DNA from: Drosophila pseudoobscura
Lineage: Eukaryota > Arthropoda > Insecta > Diptera > Drosophilidae
NCBI RefSeq assembly: GCF_009870125.1
Contig: NC_046681.1
Coordinates: 19,481,001-19,545,000, forward strand
Length of the DNA: 64,000 nucleotides
Direction: 5' to 3'
Shown here in pieces: positions 10,072 through 23,651 of this stretch; the first letter of the stretch is position 1, and each line of letters opens with the position of its first letter. A program made the translations under genes and the position numbers. The notes under the pieces were generated by a model that ran no database searches, was not told the origin of the DNA, and was given only the letters and a program-made list of their open reading frames with translations.

Positions 10072-12883
10072 ATGGGCTCCTCCAAGAAGCACAAGAAGAA
10101 CAAATCAGAGCGCCGGGATAAATATGAAGGTAAGTGGATGGCGCAGCCGCCCCGACGAGGAGACACCACTGACACATTTTTGCCGCTTGCGTTCGTTCGT
10201 GCAGAATATAGCCAGCACCAGAATCCGGCCCATTTGCAGCGGGGACTGAAGCTCATCCTGAAAGTGGCCACTCCTGAGTACAGCTCCAACTCCCACATGA
10301 CGTCCAGCGCGGTAGATGGACCCCCCACGGCGGCCGAGGCCATGATGTCTCCGGTGCCTGATGAATTGCAGGAAACGGGTGGTCACCGTGAGCGCCACAA
10401 AAAGTCCAAGAAAAAGAAAAAGAAGAAGGACCGTGAGAAGAAGCACAAGCACCACAAGGAGAAGCGGCACAAGAGCCGCGACAAACATCGAGATGTGGAC
10501 TCGGTGGATGAAGAACTTGCAGCGCTCAACGATGATGCGGCCTGCAGTGGATTTGGATCGCAACAGGCGGTTATACCGCCACCAATTGATGCCGACTCGA
10601 GCCAGGACGGCTTCAGCTTCATGGACGACGATCAGTCGCAGCCGCTTCCAGAGAATATACTTTTTTACGCCGGCATCACCACCGACAACTCTCCGTCCAA
10701 TTGCCCGGTGAGCAAGCCGATTGCCCCGCGCAAACTGGATGAGATACTAATGGCTTCCTCGCCCGCATCATCATCACTGCCATCGTCATCGCTGGGCCTG
10801 GCAGGCAGCAGTCCCACCAAGCCACTACCAGACGTGAGTGTCTCGAATATGAAATTAATTTTTGTGGGTCAACTGAGTTTCCTTTTGTAGCTCCATATCC
10901 CATCACCTTCCACACCAGGCGGCGCCAGCTCCCAGAATACTTTAACACCCAAAGCTCTGGAGGCGCCGAGAACTCCAAGCAGCAGCAGTGAGTCCGGCCG
11001 AGAGCCACGAACCTGCGTCCTCAAGCTGAAGCAGCAGAAATCGCCGCTCAACAAGCTGCTGGAGCATCTGCTGCGCTTCCTGGAGAAGCGGGATCCGCAC
11101 CAGTTCTTCGCCTGGCCCGTCACAGACGACATTGCCCCCAATTACTCGTCGATCATCAGCAAGCCCATGGACTTCTCCACCATGCGCCAAAAGATCGATG
11201 GCCACGAGTACTCCACGTTGACCGAATTCAGCGATGACTTCAAGCTGATGTGCGACAACGCCATTAAATACAACCACGTGGACACGGTCTACAACAAGGC
11301 GGCTAAGAAGCTGCTGCAGGTCGGAATGAAGCATTTGCAGCCGGAGAATATGATGAGGAGTCTCAAGCCCCTCTCTGGTTTCATGCGAGAGCTGACGGCC
11401 AAGGAGCTGGGCTTTGAGTTGAGCTCGAATGAGATGGGCTACGATCTGCATGATTCGGCGGATGAGGGAGCCTCAACGGGGGCAGAAGAGCCACCCACAC
11501 CAGCTCAACTGGAGGAGGAGGAGCGCAAGAGAGCCTTGCGCCTGGAGAATGCACCCAAAAACCATTTCGAGCCGTATGTAGATGACCTGACTGGCGAGGA
11601 GATCCTGGCCCAGGTACAGAATGCCGCCCAACAGGCCAAGCAGCGTGTGAACGCCAAGAAGAATGCCCACAAAATGGGTTTCCTGCGTCAAGGCCGCGAT
11701 GGCAGCACCACCTTGAATCTGCTCATCAAAGAGGAAACCGAGGGCCCCGAGCGAGTCGTAACCATTGGCGATCTGGTGGGCAAACTCCAGACCGGCAGCA
11801 CTCAGCTGCAAGTGCGTCAGGTCGATAGCCGCAATGTGGTGAAGCCCGTGAAGCCGCTGAGCTACGGAGCCTATGCCAGCTTCGCGCCGACCTTCGACTC
11901 CCGATTCTCCACGCTGAGTGCCGAGGAGACGAAGCTCGTGCTGCGTACTTACGGCGATGCCTCCAGCGCGGAGTACGCCGAGAGCATTCTTCAGTTCACT
12001 AAGGACTCTAGCTTTGGCACCAACATAGCCAACGGCCTGCTGGACATTCTCACCAACGGGGAGCACAGCAAGTCCCTAGACGAACTCTACAACATGCAGC
12101 TGCACTCGTACGAGCATCAGGAAATCGAGAAATGCTTCGACACCGAGGAGTCATCCACTGCGCAGGCCCAGCCACAGGAAACCCAAGAGCAAATTGAGCA
12201 GGAGTACGAGAAGTACAAGAAAACTCGCGTGGACTTCAAGCGCTTGCAATCCCTCAAGGAACTGGGCATCGATGTGAGCTTCCTGGACAGCATGGAGACG
12301 GAAATGAAGACTTTTGAGCTCAACCGCCGTATGCACGAGCATCTAAGCAATAATCTCACTCTAATCGAGAAGCTGCGGGTAACCCAGCACGAACGCCTCT
12401 CCCAACCGCTGCCCAGCCACCTGGGTCTAGTGCAGCCAGCGGGTCAGGAGGAGGCCCAAACCGCGCAGCAACTGACGCAGCAGATCAGCGACTTGGCCAA
12501 GAAGCTGCCGCCCTCCGCCATAGCAGATCCCTTTGCTCTGCGAAAGGCCATGGGAATGTCTTATGGTGAGTAATCATAAGACCAATTTTCCTTTTCTTTA
12601 GTTTCCCCCTTTTAATTATAAAATTTCTGTTCCCGTAGCTGGTTTGCCGCCACCACCGCCCGCCTCACCGCGCGTCCAACTGCCGGAACTTCTCCAGCAG
12701 CCTGTGGGCCTGCCCCAGCTGCCGCCAGTGCCTATGGACATTGACGAGCAGGATGAGCCCAGTGGCGGTGTCGCTGGGGATCTGGAGAACGAGCTGCGCG
12801 AGTTTCTCGAAAGCGGCTCCGGCATGCACTCATCGAATCCATCCGACGACAACAGCATTGTGGCACAACTGCTGCTTAATTAG
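10072..12883 (+). CDS. Brd7-9: Bromodomain protein Brd7-9 (BRD7/BRD9 homologue)
   Basis: Four exons: 10072-10129, 10205-10833, 10891-12565 and 12639-12883, all in phase, giving 868 residues. The N-terminus (MGSSKKHKKNKSERRDKY) and a later Lys/Arg/His run are basic, nuclear-localisation-like. The bromodomain spans about residues 268-380 (NKLLEHLLRFLEKRDPHQFF ... KPMDFSTM ... CDNAIKYN), with the acetyl-lysine-binding Asn in CDNAIKYN. The BRD7/9-type C-terminal domain follows (FEPYVDDLTGEEIL onward), then a Pro-rich tail. From family knowledge it is a subunit of a Brahma (SWI/SNF) remodelling complex that reads acetylated histones. Intron 1 (75 bp) has no in-frame stop. AATAAA is at 12993. Confidence 0.95.
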
Positions 12884-13368
12884 TGCGATAGATGCGGATG
12901 CGGGATACCATGACGCGCGCTATGTTTATAATGTAAGATAATGAAAGTTTTGCTAAATTATTTTCATATATTCAATCAAAGTTAGTATTCTGAATAAAAT
13001 TTAAGCACAGGATTAACACTCGTTCAAGAGAGATTCCAACAAAACAAGGAAGTAACTATCATTGTTTCCGGCTCCCAAGTTTCATGGCTCTTTGAGTCTT
13101 TTATATGGATAATCCTGCTGATCTGTGCTTTAGATATTTTTATCCATGAGTGATGGAAATATTCCAATTTCTTATCCCCGAAGGCTCTCAAAGCTCCCCC
13201 AAAATCATCTCAAATCTCTCTCTCTTTTCGACTAACAATTGTATTTTTCATTGCCATTTCATACTTAACCTACAGACACTTTGAACATTGCTTAATAATT
13301 GAACACTAGCAAACGAATTTAAACACAACACACAAAAGCGAAAGAGTAGAATCGACTGCTGCTGGTGC
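12884..13368. other. Convergent 3' UTRs
   Basis: Brd7-9 (plus) and the phosphotransferase gene (minus) converge here. AATAAA at 12993-12998 serves Brd7-9. Otherwise AT-rich, nothing else seen. Confidence 0.5.
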
Positions 13369-16265
13369 TTAGACTTCTTCAATGTTTACGTTTTCCGTTT
13401 CCGTGGGCTCTATGGCTTTGGACTCCTCCTGCAGTTCCTGTTCCGCGGCGACAGTCGGTTGTTTTTTGATCTACAGAAATTACAATTGGATGGAGGCGGT
13501 ACAGTCAGTAGAGCGTTGCAGCAATTGCCATTCATTCAATAGTCACTCTTCAGGCACATAATACTTATCGGGTCATGCGGTTAGAGATCTCTCATAGCAC
13601 ATGCGGGTTAAAGCTGCCTTCAAAGACGGTTCGGTTCGGATGCACTTACGAGTCTAAGAGTCTTATCAAAAGAGTTAAGTACTGGCTGATTAGCTGCTTA
13701 GGACTAGGGTTAGGTATTTTGTAGTAGGGTATAATAGTAGCTTCGTATGGACTTTACCACGTTATATGCACACCGCATGAGTAGAAGGAGAAAGAATATC
13801 GGTTAAGTGTTTAGAATTGAGTATGGACCACTTGGACCTAGACTCGGACTTGGCCGAAACGAGGGCGATGGCGATGGCGAGGTATAAAGTTAAATGTTTT
13901 TTTTCGGATCGATCCCCATATAAATATATATATATATATCACAAGATGGTTGGTTGATTTGTTTGTGGCCTTGTCGTTGATGATGTTTCTTTGGGGGCGG
14001 GGGTGTTAGTGAGCGAATTAGTTTCAATGGCCCTTGATTTTGTTATTATTCTGCAGGGATTGTTGTGATTGTGGATCTGCCGTTTGGCTGCGAGTTTGTC
14101 TTACTTTGAAGCATCTGATATGGAAGTGATTGCACATTTCAGAGACCTAGAAGGGGTTCGAGAATAGATTTGACTGGATTGCAGAGTTAGGGAATATATA
14201 AAGTACTTACCACACTATAGCCGTAGTGCCAGTGCGCTAAGGTAGAGAATATGGTCAGACCCTGGACTATCCAACGTTCTCCGTCCGATGTGAGATCCAT
14301 TCCGAAGACCTGCTCGTAGTAGGGGAAACAGCAGACCCCCACAGTGGCCGCCAGGGGCCACATGAGCACATTGAAGCCATCGCAACGGGTATCCGACATT
14401 TGGGCCACAATCAAACGGCACTAAACGCAGGGGAACATTAGAAATTACGCAACTGTCCGTCAAAATGTTGTTCTGTCCGATCTTACGGCTATGTTGGAGA
14501 ATATGGTGCCATAGAGTATCCATAGAATGCGCGGCTCTAGGTTGATCACATCGTTCCGCGAGAAGAACGACCAGATCACGGTGATCACAAACAGCCAGAC
14601 GAAGGCAAAGAAGGGACGCAGCATCTCCCACATGGGACGCATCTTTCCCGTCTTATTCTTGTAGGAACTTAAAGGGAAGAAGTAGATTATCTTGGCTTAA
14701 AGAAAGTGCATTACACTTACAGGTAGATGTTTCTGGCTATAATAGGATGACTTGAAACCATGCCAGATCCAATCAGCGTAAACTCAAACACATTGGCAAT
14801 CGTAATGCCGTACATGCTGAAACGATAGATTCCCGGTCCCAAAACAGTGGCCAGAAAGAGAATTCCACTCACGCCCTGAAAGAGGAAACGGGATTCCAAT
14901 GAAACAGGGGCCTCAAACCTCAAAAGAGGTCGGTTACCACTCACCCACATGGTGAAGTCATAGCCCCATGGCAGAAACATCACACCCGTATTGTACTTTT
15001 CCACATGAGTTAGATAGAAATTAAGAAAGACGTTCCATATCACGAAGAACATTCGAATAGGCGGCAGGTCTTGGGTGCCGAACAGGGAGAAGATATATAT
15101 GGGTATCAGTGCTGCGGAATAGGAGTCCAGTCCGTGATCGAACAGCTCTCCCAGCGGTCCACTCGTGCCAGTGCGACGCGCCTGCTTGCCATCCATGCCA
15201 TCTGTTGGGGAACACACACATTCACATTAATATAATGACATTTTCGAGGGAATCGATCATCCGTTTAATATTCACCCAAATTGTAGTAGATCAATATGTT
15301 TATGGCCGCCACAGTCCACACCCAGGCGGGCACTGTATTGCCGATCTCCTTGTCGTTGGCGGCCTTGAAGTCCCAGTCGTAGTAGGAGATCAGTATAAAG
15401 TTCACTACGGTCATGAGGAAGCCCACAAACGTGAGCAGATTGGGGGCCAGCCATCTGGGCAGGAACTGTCCATTTAGAAGAGAGTTTCAATACGTTTCTT
15501 TGGTGTGAAAATATATCACTTACCTTTACACAATAGTTCCAGAATGGGTGCATTATATAGACACTGACGAAACCAGTGTCTATGCAGTTGTACTATGGGA
15601 AAAAGATAGTGAAATTTTGATGAACTACTTCTCCCCATCTCCATTACTTCATCTTGTATGTACGAGTATATGAAATGTTACAGAACCCTGTAATTGTAAT
15701 CTTCACAAGTACAAATTCCACTCTTTCCCTATCTATTGTCCAAGTATTGGAAGGCTACGCGGAACGAACACATGGAACATCGATCCAGTGACAGTTCAAT
15801 GACTTATATTAGAGAACGTTTGCGAAACATTTGTTTGACTAAGCCTATGTCTATGTCTATTTCCTATCTCCCTGGATTGATGACCCTATGAGTACACTAG
15901 TAATTCATTAAAAATTTTTGATAGTACGGCAATTTCCACACATTCGTTGCCTAATCGCCAGGCAAAGGCAGAAACAGAAACAGAAGCAGAAGCAACCGGA
16001 ACTGGTACACGCATTGTATTGAATTGTCCAACGATAATCGTCTTGCTTTATATATAATTTAATAACAATTGATTCACTCAGTGCATATGTGAGCAGGGAG
16101 CAGTGGAGGAACGGGGTGTCGTGTCTTTTGGGGCACGGCAGAGATGGGCAGGACATTGATTTTTTATTGGTGGGCAGCTCCAGCCCTAGGTGCCCCAGTA
16201 CTCACCTTGTAACGCTCGAAGCCCCGCAAATGAGCCTCCGACAAATAGCCGCCGGTGCAACCCAT
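13369..16265 (-). CDS. CG7149: CDP-alcohol phosphotransferase (ethanolaminephosphotransferase, EPT1/SELENOI-like)
   Basis: Eight minus-strand exons: 16206-16265, 15524-15592, 15276-15465, 14945-15201, 14721-14875, 14487-14667, 14211-14420 and 13369-13470, in phase, giving 407 residues. The start MGCTGGYLSEAHLRGFERYK matches the family N-terminus. The catalytic signature DG(x)2AR(x)8G(x)3D(x)3D is intact at residues 110-132 (DGKQAR...GELFDHGLD). Multiple hydrophobic segments indicate an integral ER/Golgi membrane enzyme that transfers phosphoethanolamine from CDP-ethanolamine to diacylglycerol. Vertebrate SELENOI has a C-terminal selenocysteine; here the last exon gives an acidic tail (IKKQPTVAAEQ ... 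NIEEV) with no in-frame TGA, so the Sec extension is absent. Intron 4 (69 bp) is stop-free in frame. The symbol is by recalled synteny. Confidence 0.92.
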
Positions 16266-18834
16266 TTTCTATGTAGTTTCTGTTGCTACTGCACTACTGA
16301 TAACAGATCCAAAGAGAGGCGACAGCGACAGCGCGAGAGAGAGAGCGGGAAGAACTTTAGAAGAGATAATGCGAGAGCGAATGCACCGTTGAACTTGGAT
16401 CGGGGAAATCGGTTAGAGAGAGTGAGAGTCCAGGCAATCGCTCCACTCCGGCTATCGGATATCGGGCTTGAGTTGACCTTTGTTTCTGGTACTGGTTATG
16501 GTGCCAATAAACAACTGAAAACTTCACTTCACTGAGGCTTATTGTATAATGTATAATATCTGGAATTTCGATGCGGTTCCACACACATACACCCACACAC
16601 ACGGCGGCTGTTCGTTCTCACACGCGGTACGGCCAGTACTTAAATTAAATAATCGCTTCCTCCCTTTCGCACACGCAACACGCAAACAACCGTTATTAAA
16701 GAGCGAACAAGAATAACTGTAAGACTTAAATCGAGTAAAGAAGCGAAGAAGGCGAGGTGGACGTGGACGTAGACATTGGATTGTGGAATATATGGTCTGC
16801 TCTGCCCCTGCCTCTGTGGACGCGGACAACGGCGACAACTGGTGCTAGTGACTGCTGACTGGCCGGACGCCGCGCTCGGTCGTATTATCAAGACTGAAGA
16901 CGAATGGAGCGTAGCACAGCCCCAAATTCCCAGCGCTTAATTCACAACGCCAGCGTAGACGTCGCTGCCGGCGCTGGCTTAAGTTCCACAAAAATAAAAA
17001 CAAACACAAATCCCATTACACACATTGCTATCGCGGTGACAAGAATTTTGTTGTTTTGAATTCTGTGTTGTGTGTGTGTGTGTATTTGCATTGAATGAAT
17101 ATGAATTGAAATTTGTAAAATCCACAGAGCCTGCGCCCCCGCTCCTAGAACTGTGGGCAGCAGCGGGCAGAGACGCCAGCAGAGGTTATCAGGCGGAGGC
17201 CCGATGATAGCCCCCAATCTTGGACACCGAGTTCACCATCATATGGGCTGTTGTTTATTACAATTATAACCGACGCTAATGACCGGGGACGGATTGGTTC
17301 GGAACGCTTCGGTTTCGGATCCCCATGGGTGCAGTCGTGTATGCTCTAGGTACAATCATCTGATCGGAACGGAACGGTTCGAATCGGATCCGGCTCTGAA
17401 AACCCCTGTAATCATCATCATGTCATGCTCGTGCAGGCATTGGACCTAAATATAGAATTGATTCTTAATCGAAGTAATGTTCAATTTTTCGTCGGTAGTA
17501 GTAGAGTTTCCACAGCTCTGTGGTTCAAGTTCAGGCGATAACCCTTCGAGCCGGGGAACGGGTTGCCATGGGGGCGATGCCGAACGGAAATTGAAACTTG
17601 AAGATTAAACGGAATTGGAACATCACAATGGGTATCCGTTCTTATGAGTGATGGTTGAAACATTTTAAGTAAATGAAAGTGATGGGTAATGATATAAATA
17701 TTATTGGAATAAGATAACCAATGGCTCAGTAAATATTTTTGATAGAAATATTATATGTAAGTCTGAATAATATGAGTATATTCCCTCTCTGACTATTCAA
17801 AAACTCTTCGTTAAAGGTTTTTTAAAAATATGCAAGCTCGTGTAAAAGGGGTAAGTAGTCTTCCTAACCTATTATTAAATTATAAATATAATTAAATATA
17901 TTAAGGAGCAGATGCTAACAGATTCCTAAAGAGGAGATTGCTTTTACGTACAATATTGAATGGGTCCCACATTGGAAGAAGTGGAATTTCTTAATGCAGG
18001 AAAATTGTTATTTTGAAACCACATTCTTACCTTTAACCATGAAAGCACATTAAAACGACTCCCTGAAACTATTTTTCATTTAAAAAAATAAAAGTAAATT
18101 ACTCCTAATTTGTGTTACAATATTCCGAATTCTTCTAGTTATGTGCATTTTTTTAATCAAAATTGAAATAGAAAACGAAATCATTTTGCGTTTAAAATGG
18201 GTTCAGAGAGAAGAAATCGAGTGTCTTGAAGTAATAAATGGAATCCACATTTAAAAAGAAAGAAAAATAAAGTTTTTTTCATAATTAGACTCATGTATCC
18301 AATAATATATCATTATTATCTCCATAATGGTAAACCGTTTTCCAATTAATAGCTTCCTTATGTTTTGAAACCTTTTATAGCTGTATATGGGAATGAAGAA
18401 TTTATGGAATCAAAATGGAATCCACATCTGAAAATTATTAAAAATTGACTTCATTACAGTTCCTCCAATAATTTCTCAAATAAAACCAATTGAATATTAT
18501 AGAATTTCGTTATAATTTTCCACATTCTTTTCAAATCATTCGTCCATCAATAATAATTCCCGCAGGGGAAACAAATTTCACAAGTTCGACATCAACTTGA
18601 ACGTAGTGTTTTTGCACTCAAGTAGCTTTAACCATAAAACTTATTTTGGTAGAAAGATAACATTAACATGTCTTATCGACCAACAAAAAGTAACACCAAA
18701 AAGTACAGCGAGAAAAACAGCAACACAAATTATGGCTGAATGAATGAATGAATGAAAGGCACTCATGACTTAAGCCTAAGGGATATACTATTATTCCCGG
18801 CAGTACGTTTCTGTTCGATTCGGTTCGTTTCAGA
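16266..18834. other. Intergenic region between EPT start and LKRSDH 3' end
   Basis: The first part (16266-17250) is GC-richer, with short CA/TG runs, and presumably holds the 5' UTR and promoter of the phosphotransferase. The rest is AT-rich. None of the ORFs shows coding codon bias. No repeat element recognised. Confidence 0.5.
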
Positions 18835-21800
18835 CTAATTCAACCATCTGGAGGTCTCCGTGGCAGTCAGACCCTCGGAGCGCAGACGCTGCAGCATGGG
18901 ACGATAGATGTCGGGGGTAAAAGGCAGCAAGACGCCGCGTTCCTGGATCTCACCTGGAAAAATAAGAGTTACCAGAATTAGAAAAGGGTTATACGAACTA
19001 GTACCGATCCTATAGGAGACTCACCATCTAGTATCATTTTGGCTGCTATTGCGGCGGGCTTGCCCACCGTCATAGCCATAGCAGAGTGTCCCTGGGGCTG
19101 GCCATAGACCACGAAGTTGATGCCACGCTCCTCACGACGGCCGTCGGGCCAGCGGATGCCCACCTCATGGCGCAACACAACCAGATCACGCTCTTCCCTT
19201 TCTGCAAAGGAAATTATCAGAAATTAGATAAGAGTATGCAGGAAATACCCGCTAGAAATACCCACCAAAGGCCAATCTCTTGGACAGATAGTGACTAAGC
19301 GTGTCCAAGGGTGTGTTGAGCTTAACAACGGGCGTCTCTTCTAGCAGACCCAAGCTCTCAATGCAATCGACATCGCCGATGCGTTCGTTCAGCTTCTGCT
19401 TGAGGTTCTCGTAGAAGATGCTCGAATCGGACATGCCCAGCAGGTGGATCACAAGCTGCCGCCAGGTGACATCCGGTCCGCTGGGATGCAGCATGGAATG
19501 TGGCTCTGGATCAATCAGGCCCAGCAGCTGCATGGGCTTAATGGACTCTGAGAAGCCCTTATACCGTATGGTGCCACGGAGAAGGGTGTGCACATCCCTG
19601 CCCAACCCATAGAGGGAGCCGTACTTGGTGGAGTCCCGATTGGGGAAGCCCTCCAGGGCAAATCCTGGCAAAAAGTCGAGACTGCGAGGCGTGGACATGA
19701 GCTCCCCGCCGCCCGATATCTCCACGATCTGGCCGCGACTCAGATACTTGGCCGCAGAGAGGGTGTTGAGCAGGACGCCGCGCGGCGACCATGAGAACTT
19801 GTAGCGCAGGGCATTGTTCGAGTGCTCGGGGGCTGGCAAACCGCCACAATAGCTCACGAAAGACTCGACGACTGCTCCCTTCTCCTGCACCTCGTGAATG
19901 CACTCTAGCGCCAGCAGATGATCAATGCCCGGGTCCAATCCCACCTCATTCATGATGGTGACGCCCTTGGCCTTGGCCTCATCGTGCAGTCCAGAGATCT
20001 CATCGTTCAGATAGCTGGCCGTGACCATGTGTGTGCCCTCAGCCACGCAGTAGCGAGCGACCATGCCATGAAGGCTGTAGGGGAGCAGGGAGACGACCAC
20101 GTCCGCCTTACCGCAGAGCTCCTGCAGATGGCCCGTGCTCTCGTTGACATCCAGGTAGACGCTGTCCACGCCCGCGTATTGATTGGCCAGCCGATCGGCC
20201 TCGTCCTTGACCTGCGAGCAGACGGTGATGTTCACGTCCTTCTCGCGGTGCAGCCACTCCACCAAAGGAGCAGAGACCATGCCGGCGCCCAGCACTAGTA
20301 CTTTTTTGTGCGATTCGGAGCTGCCTTCCATCTTGTGGCGCGAACGATTGCTCTGGGACTCGCGCAGTTCCTGAATGTACTGAAAGCCCTCGGTCAGCTC
20401 TCCATTGCTCGCGATAATCGCCTGAGGGGGATGGGTATTAAATAGCTGATAACACAGATAGACGCTGATAAGGTCTCACCGATTGGATGGGGTACGAGAA
20501 CTGCTCCTCGGACAGCGGCTTCTTGGCATCGCTCTTGATGATATCGTGGACATGGGGGGCCAGCAGCTCCCCAAACAGATCCGTTGACTCGCGCGGCAGC
20601 TGCGTGGGCATATTGTCAATGGAACACACAAGCACACCAGGTCCCTTGAAGCTTTTGGTATCCTTATTCCTGTCCGCATCGTACAGGCAAAAAGGCGTGT
20701 CGATGGTGGTGCACTCGTTCATGAACTCAATGGAGCCGCCCGGATCCGCAGAGATGTCGCAAATGGCCAGCATGCGATGGGGCAGGGCAGGACTGCCCTT
20801 GCTCACCGGCAGCCAGGGTGTGTTGGCGGGACGCAGCAGGTTCTTGGCATCTGGTATGCTGATTAACTTCGGACTTCCGACCGCCCAGTAGATGCCGTTC
20901 ACTATGACAGAGGCATAGGGTGCTATCTTTGTGCTCAAAGTGGATATATAACGCTCGGGGTACTCGTCGTACTCCTTGGCATCGAAGCCGCCGCCATCGC
21001 GACGCTCCAGATGGTCAGAACGGCTTACCTCGCAGCCATACAACTTATTCTGATCTGTAAGGAATACAATATTAATGTGATTCACATGATTTCCAAAACA
21101 ATTTCCACTCACTTCCATGCTCTGCCACCTTACGCAGCATCTCTGGTGGAACATATTCAATGGGCAGCTCCGAGAATACCTCCTGGGCGCCCTGCGACAC
21201 ATTACCGGAGCCGGTGAAGACAAAGGTCAGAGGTCCGATCGACTTGGGCATCATTCCCAGAGAGATCTCATAGCCGCAGTCGCGTATGGCCTGGCGGGCC
21301 ATCGACGAATTGCGATAGTTGTGAGCGGGACCAATGTGCATGAAGGGTGTGTGATGCCCCAGGGCCAGCAGACGCAGCCCGATCCCATGAAGAATGTTCA
21401 CCATGCCAGCGACGCCAGCGTATTTGCCAAAGGCCACCTGACGAGCGCCGCGTTCGTCGATGATGCGTTCATAATCGATGAGACGGATTTTCTATATGGC
21501 AGATCATAGACAAGATAAGAGATATATTTATGAAAGTTCGAATGGGGGGAGTGATGGACAACACAAACCTTCTCTAAGACAGCATCCAGCAGTGGCATGT
21601 TCGATTCCTGGGCCTTGATCGTGTGCGAAAAGAAGCAGTATGTCTTTCCTGGTATCAAAGCATCGATGGGCACTTGTTTGACGCCAAATATGACAGAGGC
21701 CTCGCTGATGTCCTCCTGAATGTGAGCTCCAGCTTGCATATAGGCCTAGGTATCACAAAGAAAACATTATTATCTGTTATCTTATTTAATTTGTGTGTGT

Positions 21801-22916
21801 TTATGGTTTATCTTTTGAGGAATGAGCAGTATTATTGTTGCAAAATACTATAATCTCAAGGAGTTGGTCTATCATTTAATGAAATGTTTGTTTAAATTGT
21901 ATTGAGTATACAAATATTTTACAAAAATTAGTTCCTCGACAAAGGGTGAGGGGATACTTGATATTGTTATCATTATTCTCTCAAAGGGTTATTCTATAAA
22001 TATTTATATTTTTTCATTAGTCTTGTATAGTTTTGTATAGAACATATCTTTATCAAAAGAATCATCCAAAGAAGGAAGGTATGATTATAATTGAACTCTC
22101 AAAGATTCAATTATTAAAGTAATTCCAGCTTACTATCTCCACCTATCCATAGAAATCTTGTATCTATATATTTTCAATGAAACCCACAAACATTATTGTT
22201 ATAATACTATTATTATGGCGAATTATCTCAAAATATTGCTTCTGCTTCGTATCAATCCTCACGTTTGCTCTTCAAAAACTTCGTCGTTCGCTTATCGTTC
22301 CTATCATTCATTAAAATCATTTCTGTCTATAGCCTATAGCTTCCATAGAATCATTCCGCTCCGTGGAGATAAGCCTTGTTGATTTCTCTTCGCTTTTCTG
22401 CCTTTGTTTTTGGTATTTTTCAAGGCCTGGCCGCAATTGCCAAATTTAGAGCTCTATGAACTGGAAGAGGCTTATCAAACGGATTTATTTATGGTGCGGC
22501 ACTGTGGGGGGCGTGTTGCTACACATATAATGCGTTTAATCTATCTGGCATGACTTCTGATATGATTTTCGGAAAGCGATTGGAAGGTGGTTCCATAATT
22601 TCGTTGCCATGGAAAATTACAGGAGAATCTCTTCTGATGCTGGCTCACCTGCATGGGATAGGCGCGACGATTGGAGGGCTGTACGATGACCTTAACATTC
22701 TGCTTGACCAATTTTTGGACATGGGTGGGTCCGAACGGAGCCCGTCGCTCCCACACGGACTGATCCTCGCGTCTTATGGCAATCACTCGACTCTGAAAAT
22801 GAGAAGAATACCCAGCTATAATTGGGCGGCATTGTTGGGCGGGTCAATCAACTTACATGGCGCTGTCTGACCAGCGGATGCGCGATTGTTGCGCGCTGTT
22901 GAATCACTCGCCACAT
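18835..22916 (-). CDS. LKRSDH: Lysine ketoglutarate reductase / saccharopine dehydrogenase (bifunctional, mitochondrial)
   Basis: Eight minus-strand exons: 22857-22916, 22649-22792, 21569-21745, 21113-21491, 20480-21054, 19266-20421, 19025-19201 and 18835-18953. All junctions keep phase; the product has 928 residues. The first exon ([20 protein letters not shown]) is Arg/Gln-rich without acids, as in a mitochondrial presequence. The LKR half (about residues 20-450) begins [20 protein letters not shown]. The SDH half begins near residue 485 with [18 protein letters not shown], a Rossmann NAD(P)-binding motif. The enzyme carries out the first two steps of lysine degradation: lysine plus 2-oxoglutarate to saccharopine, then to glutamate and aminoadipate semialdehyde. 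Intron 3 (21746-22648) is 903 bp of AT-rich DNA with nothing recognised in it. Confidence 0.96.
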
Positions 22917-23651
22917 GGTTCGGCAGCAGTTGAATGCGGATTTCAGAATATTCTTCAGTTTTCAGTTTCAGTACGTGGATGCGATCCGTCTGCTCTGAGT
23001 GTTCGCGGTGTTCTAAAGGCAATCCCGAGACGACGGAGACCAGCCCCTAATCAGCAGCCAGACCGAGCCATAAACCCCACCGATAAGCCGCTCTCAGTTC
23101 CAATCTCATCTCCGCTCGAAGCTAAAAGAAACCAAAATTTGAGTGCGTTAGCAGAGAGGCAGAGAGAAATCTACTTACCCGCGGAGGAGAGAGCGATCCT
23201 AATTCCGAATTTTTGGCTGAAAATTTTCCATTCCTGCTGATAAGAGAGTTTCGCTGTGTTTGGTTTCAGTGTTAAAGCATAATTTTTATTTGTAATTGCA
23301 TCTTGGATTCATAGTTTCGTCTCTGGCAGTCGTCCAGAGCAGATCATCTCCCTTTCGCATTGGTATTCACATCAAAAACAGTGTTTCTTCTCTTAATTAG
23401 CTAATGTCTAAGGGCTACACGGAGGAAGGGAGGAGCAGCGAGCAGCAGCCACGGAGCGCGCACGCACAGACATTAAATAAATATACTAAATCCTTAAAGC
23501 TAGAAAAACAAAGTGCTTTTGCTACCTACTTTGACAGGTAGTCAAAAACGAAAGGAAGAAGTTATAACATTTTGATTATGGGGGGTGTGTGTGGTGTGGT
23601 GGCTGAAAGCGGCTGCGCCCGCGAATGGTTATAGTAGATGTACAGATTCCT
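22917..23651. other. Spacer between LKRSDH 5' end and Herp 3' end
   Basis: Holds the LKRSDH promoter/5' UTR and the Herp 3' UTR. A minus-strand AATAAA (TTTATT at 23285-23290 on plus) is a possible Herp poly(A) signal. No TATA box seen. Confidence 0.45.
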
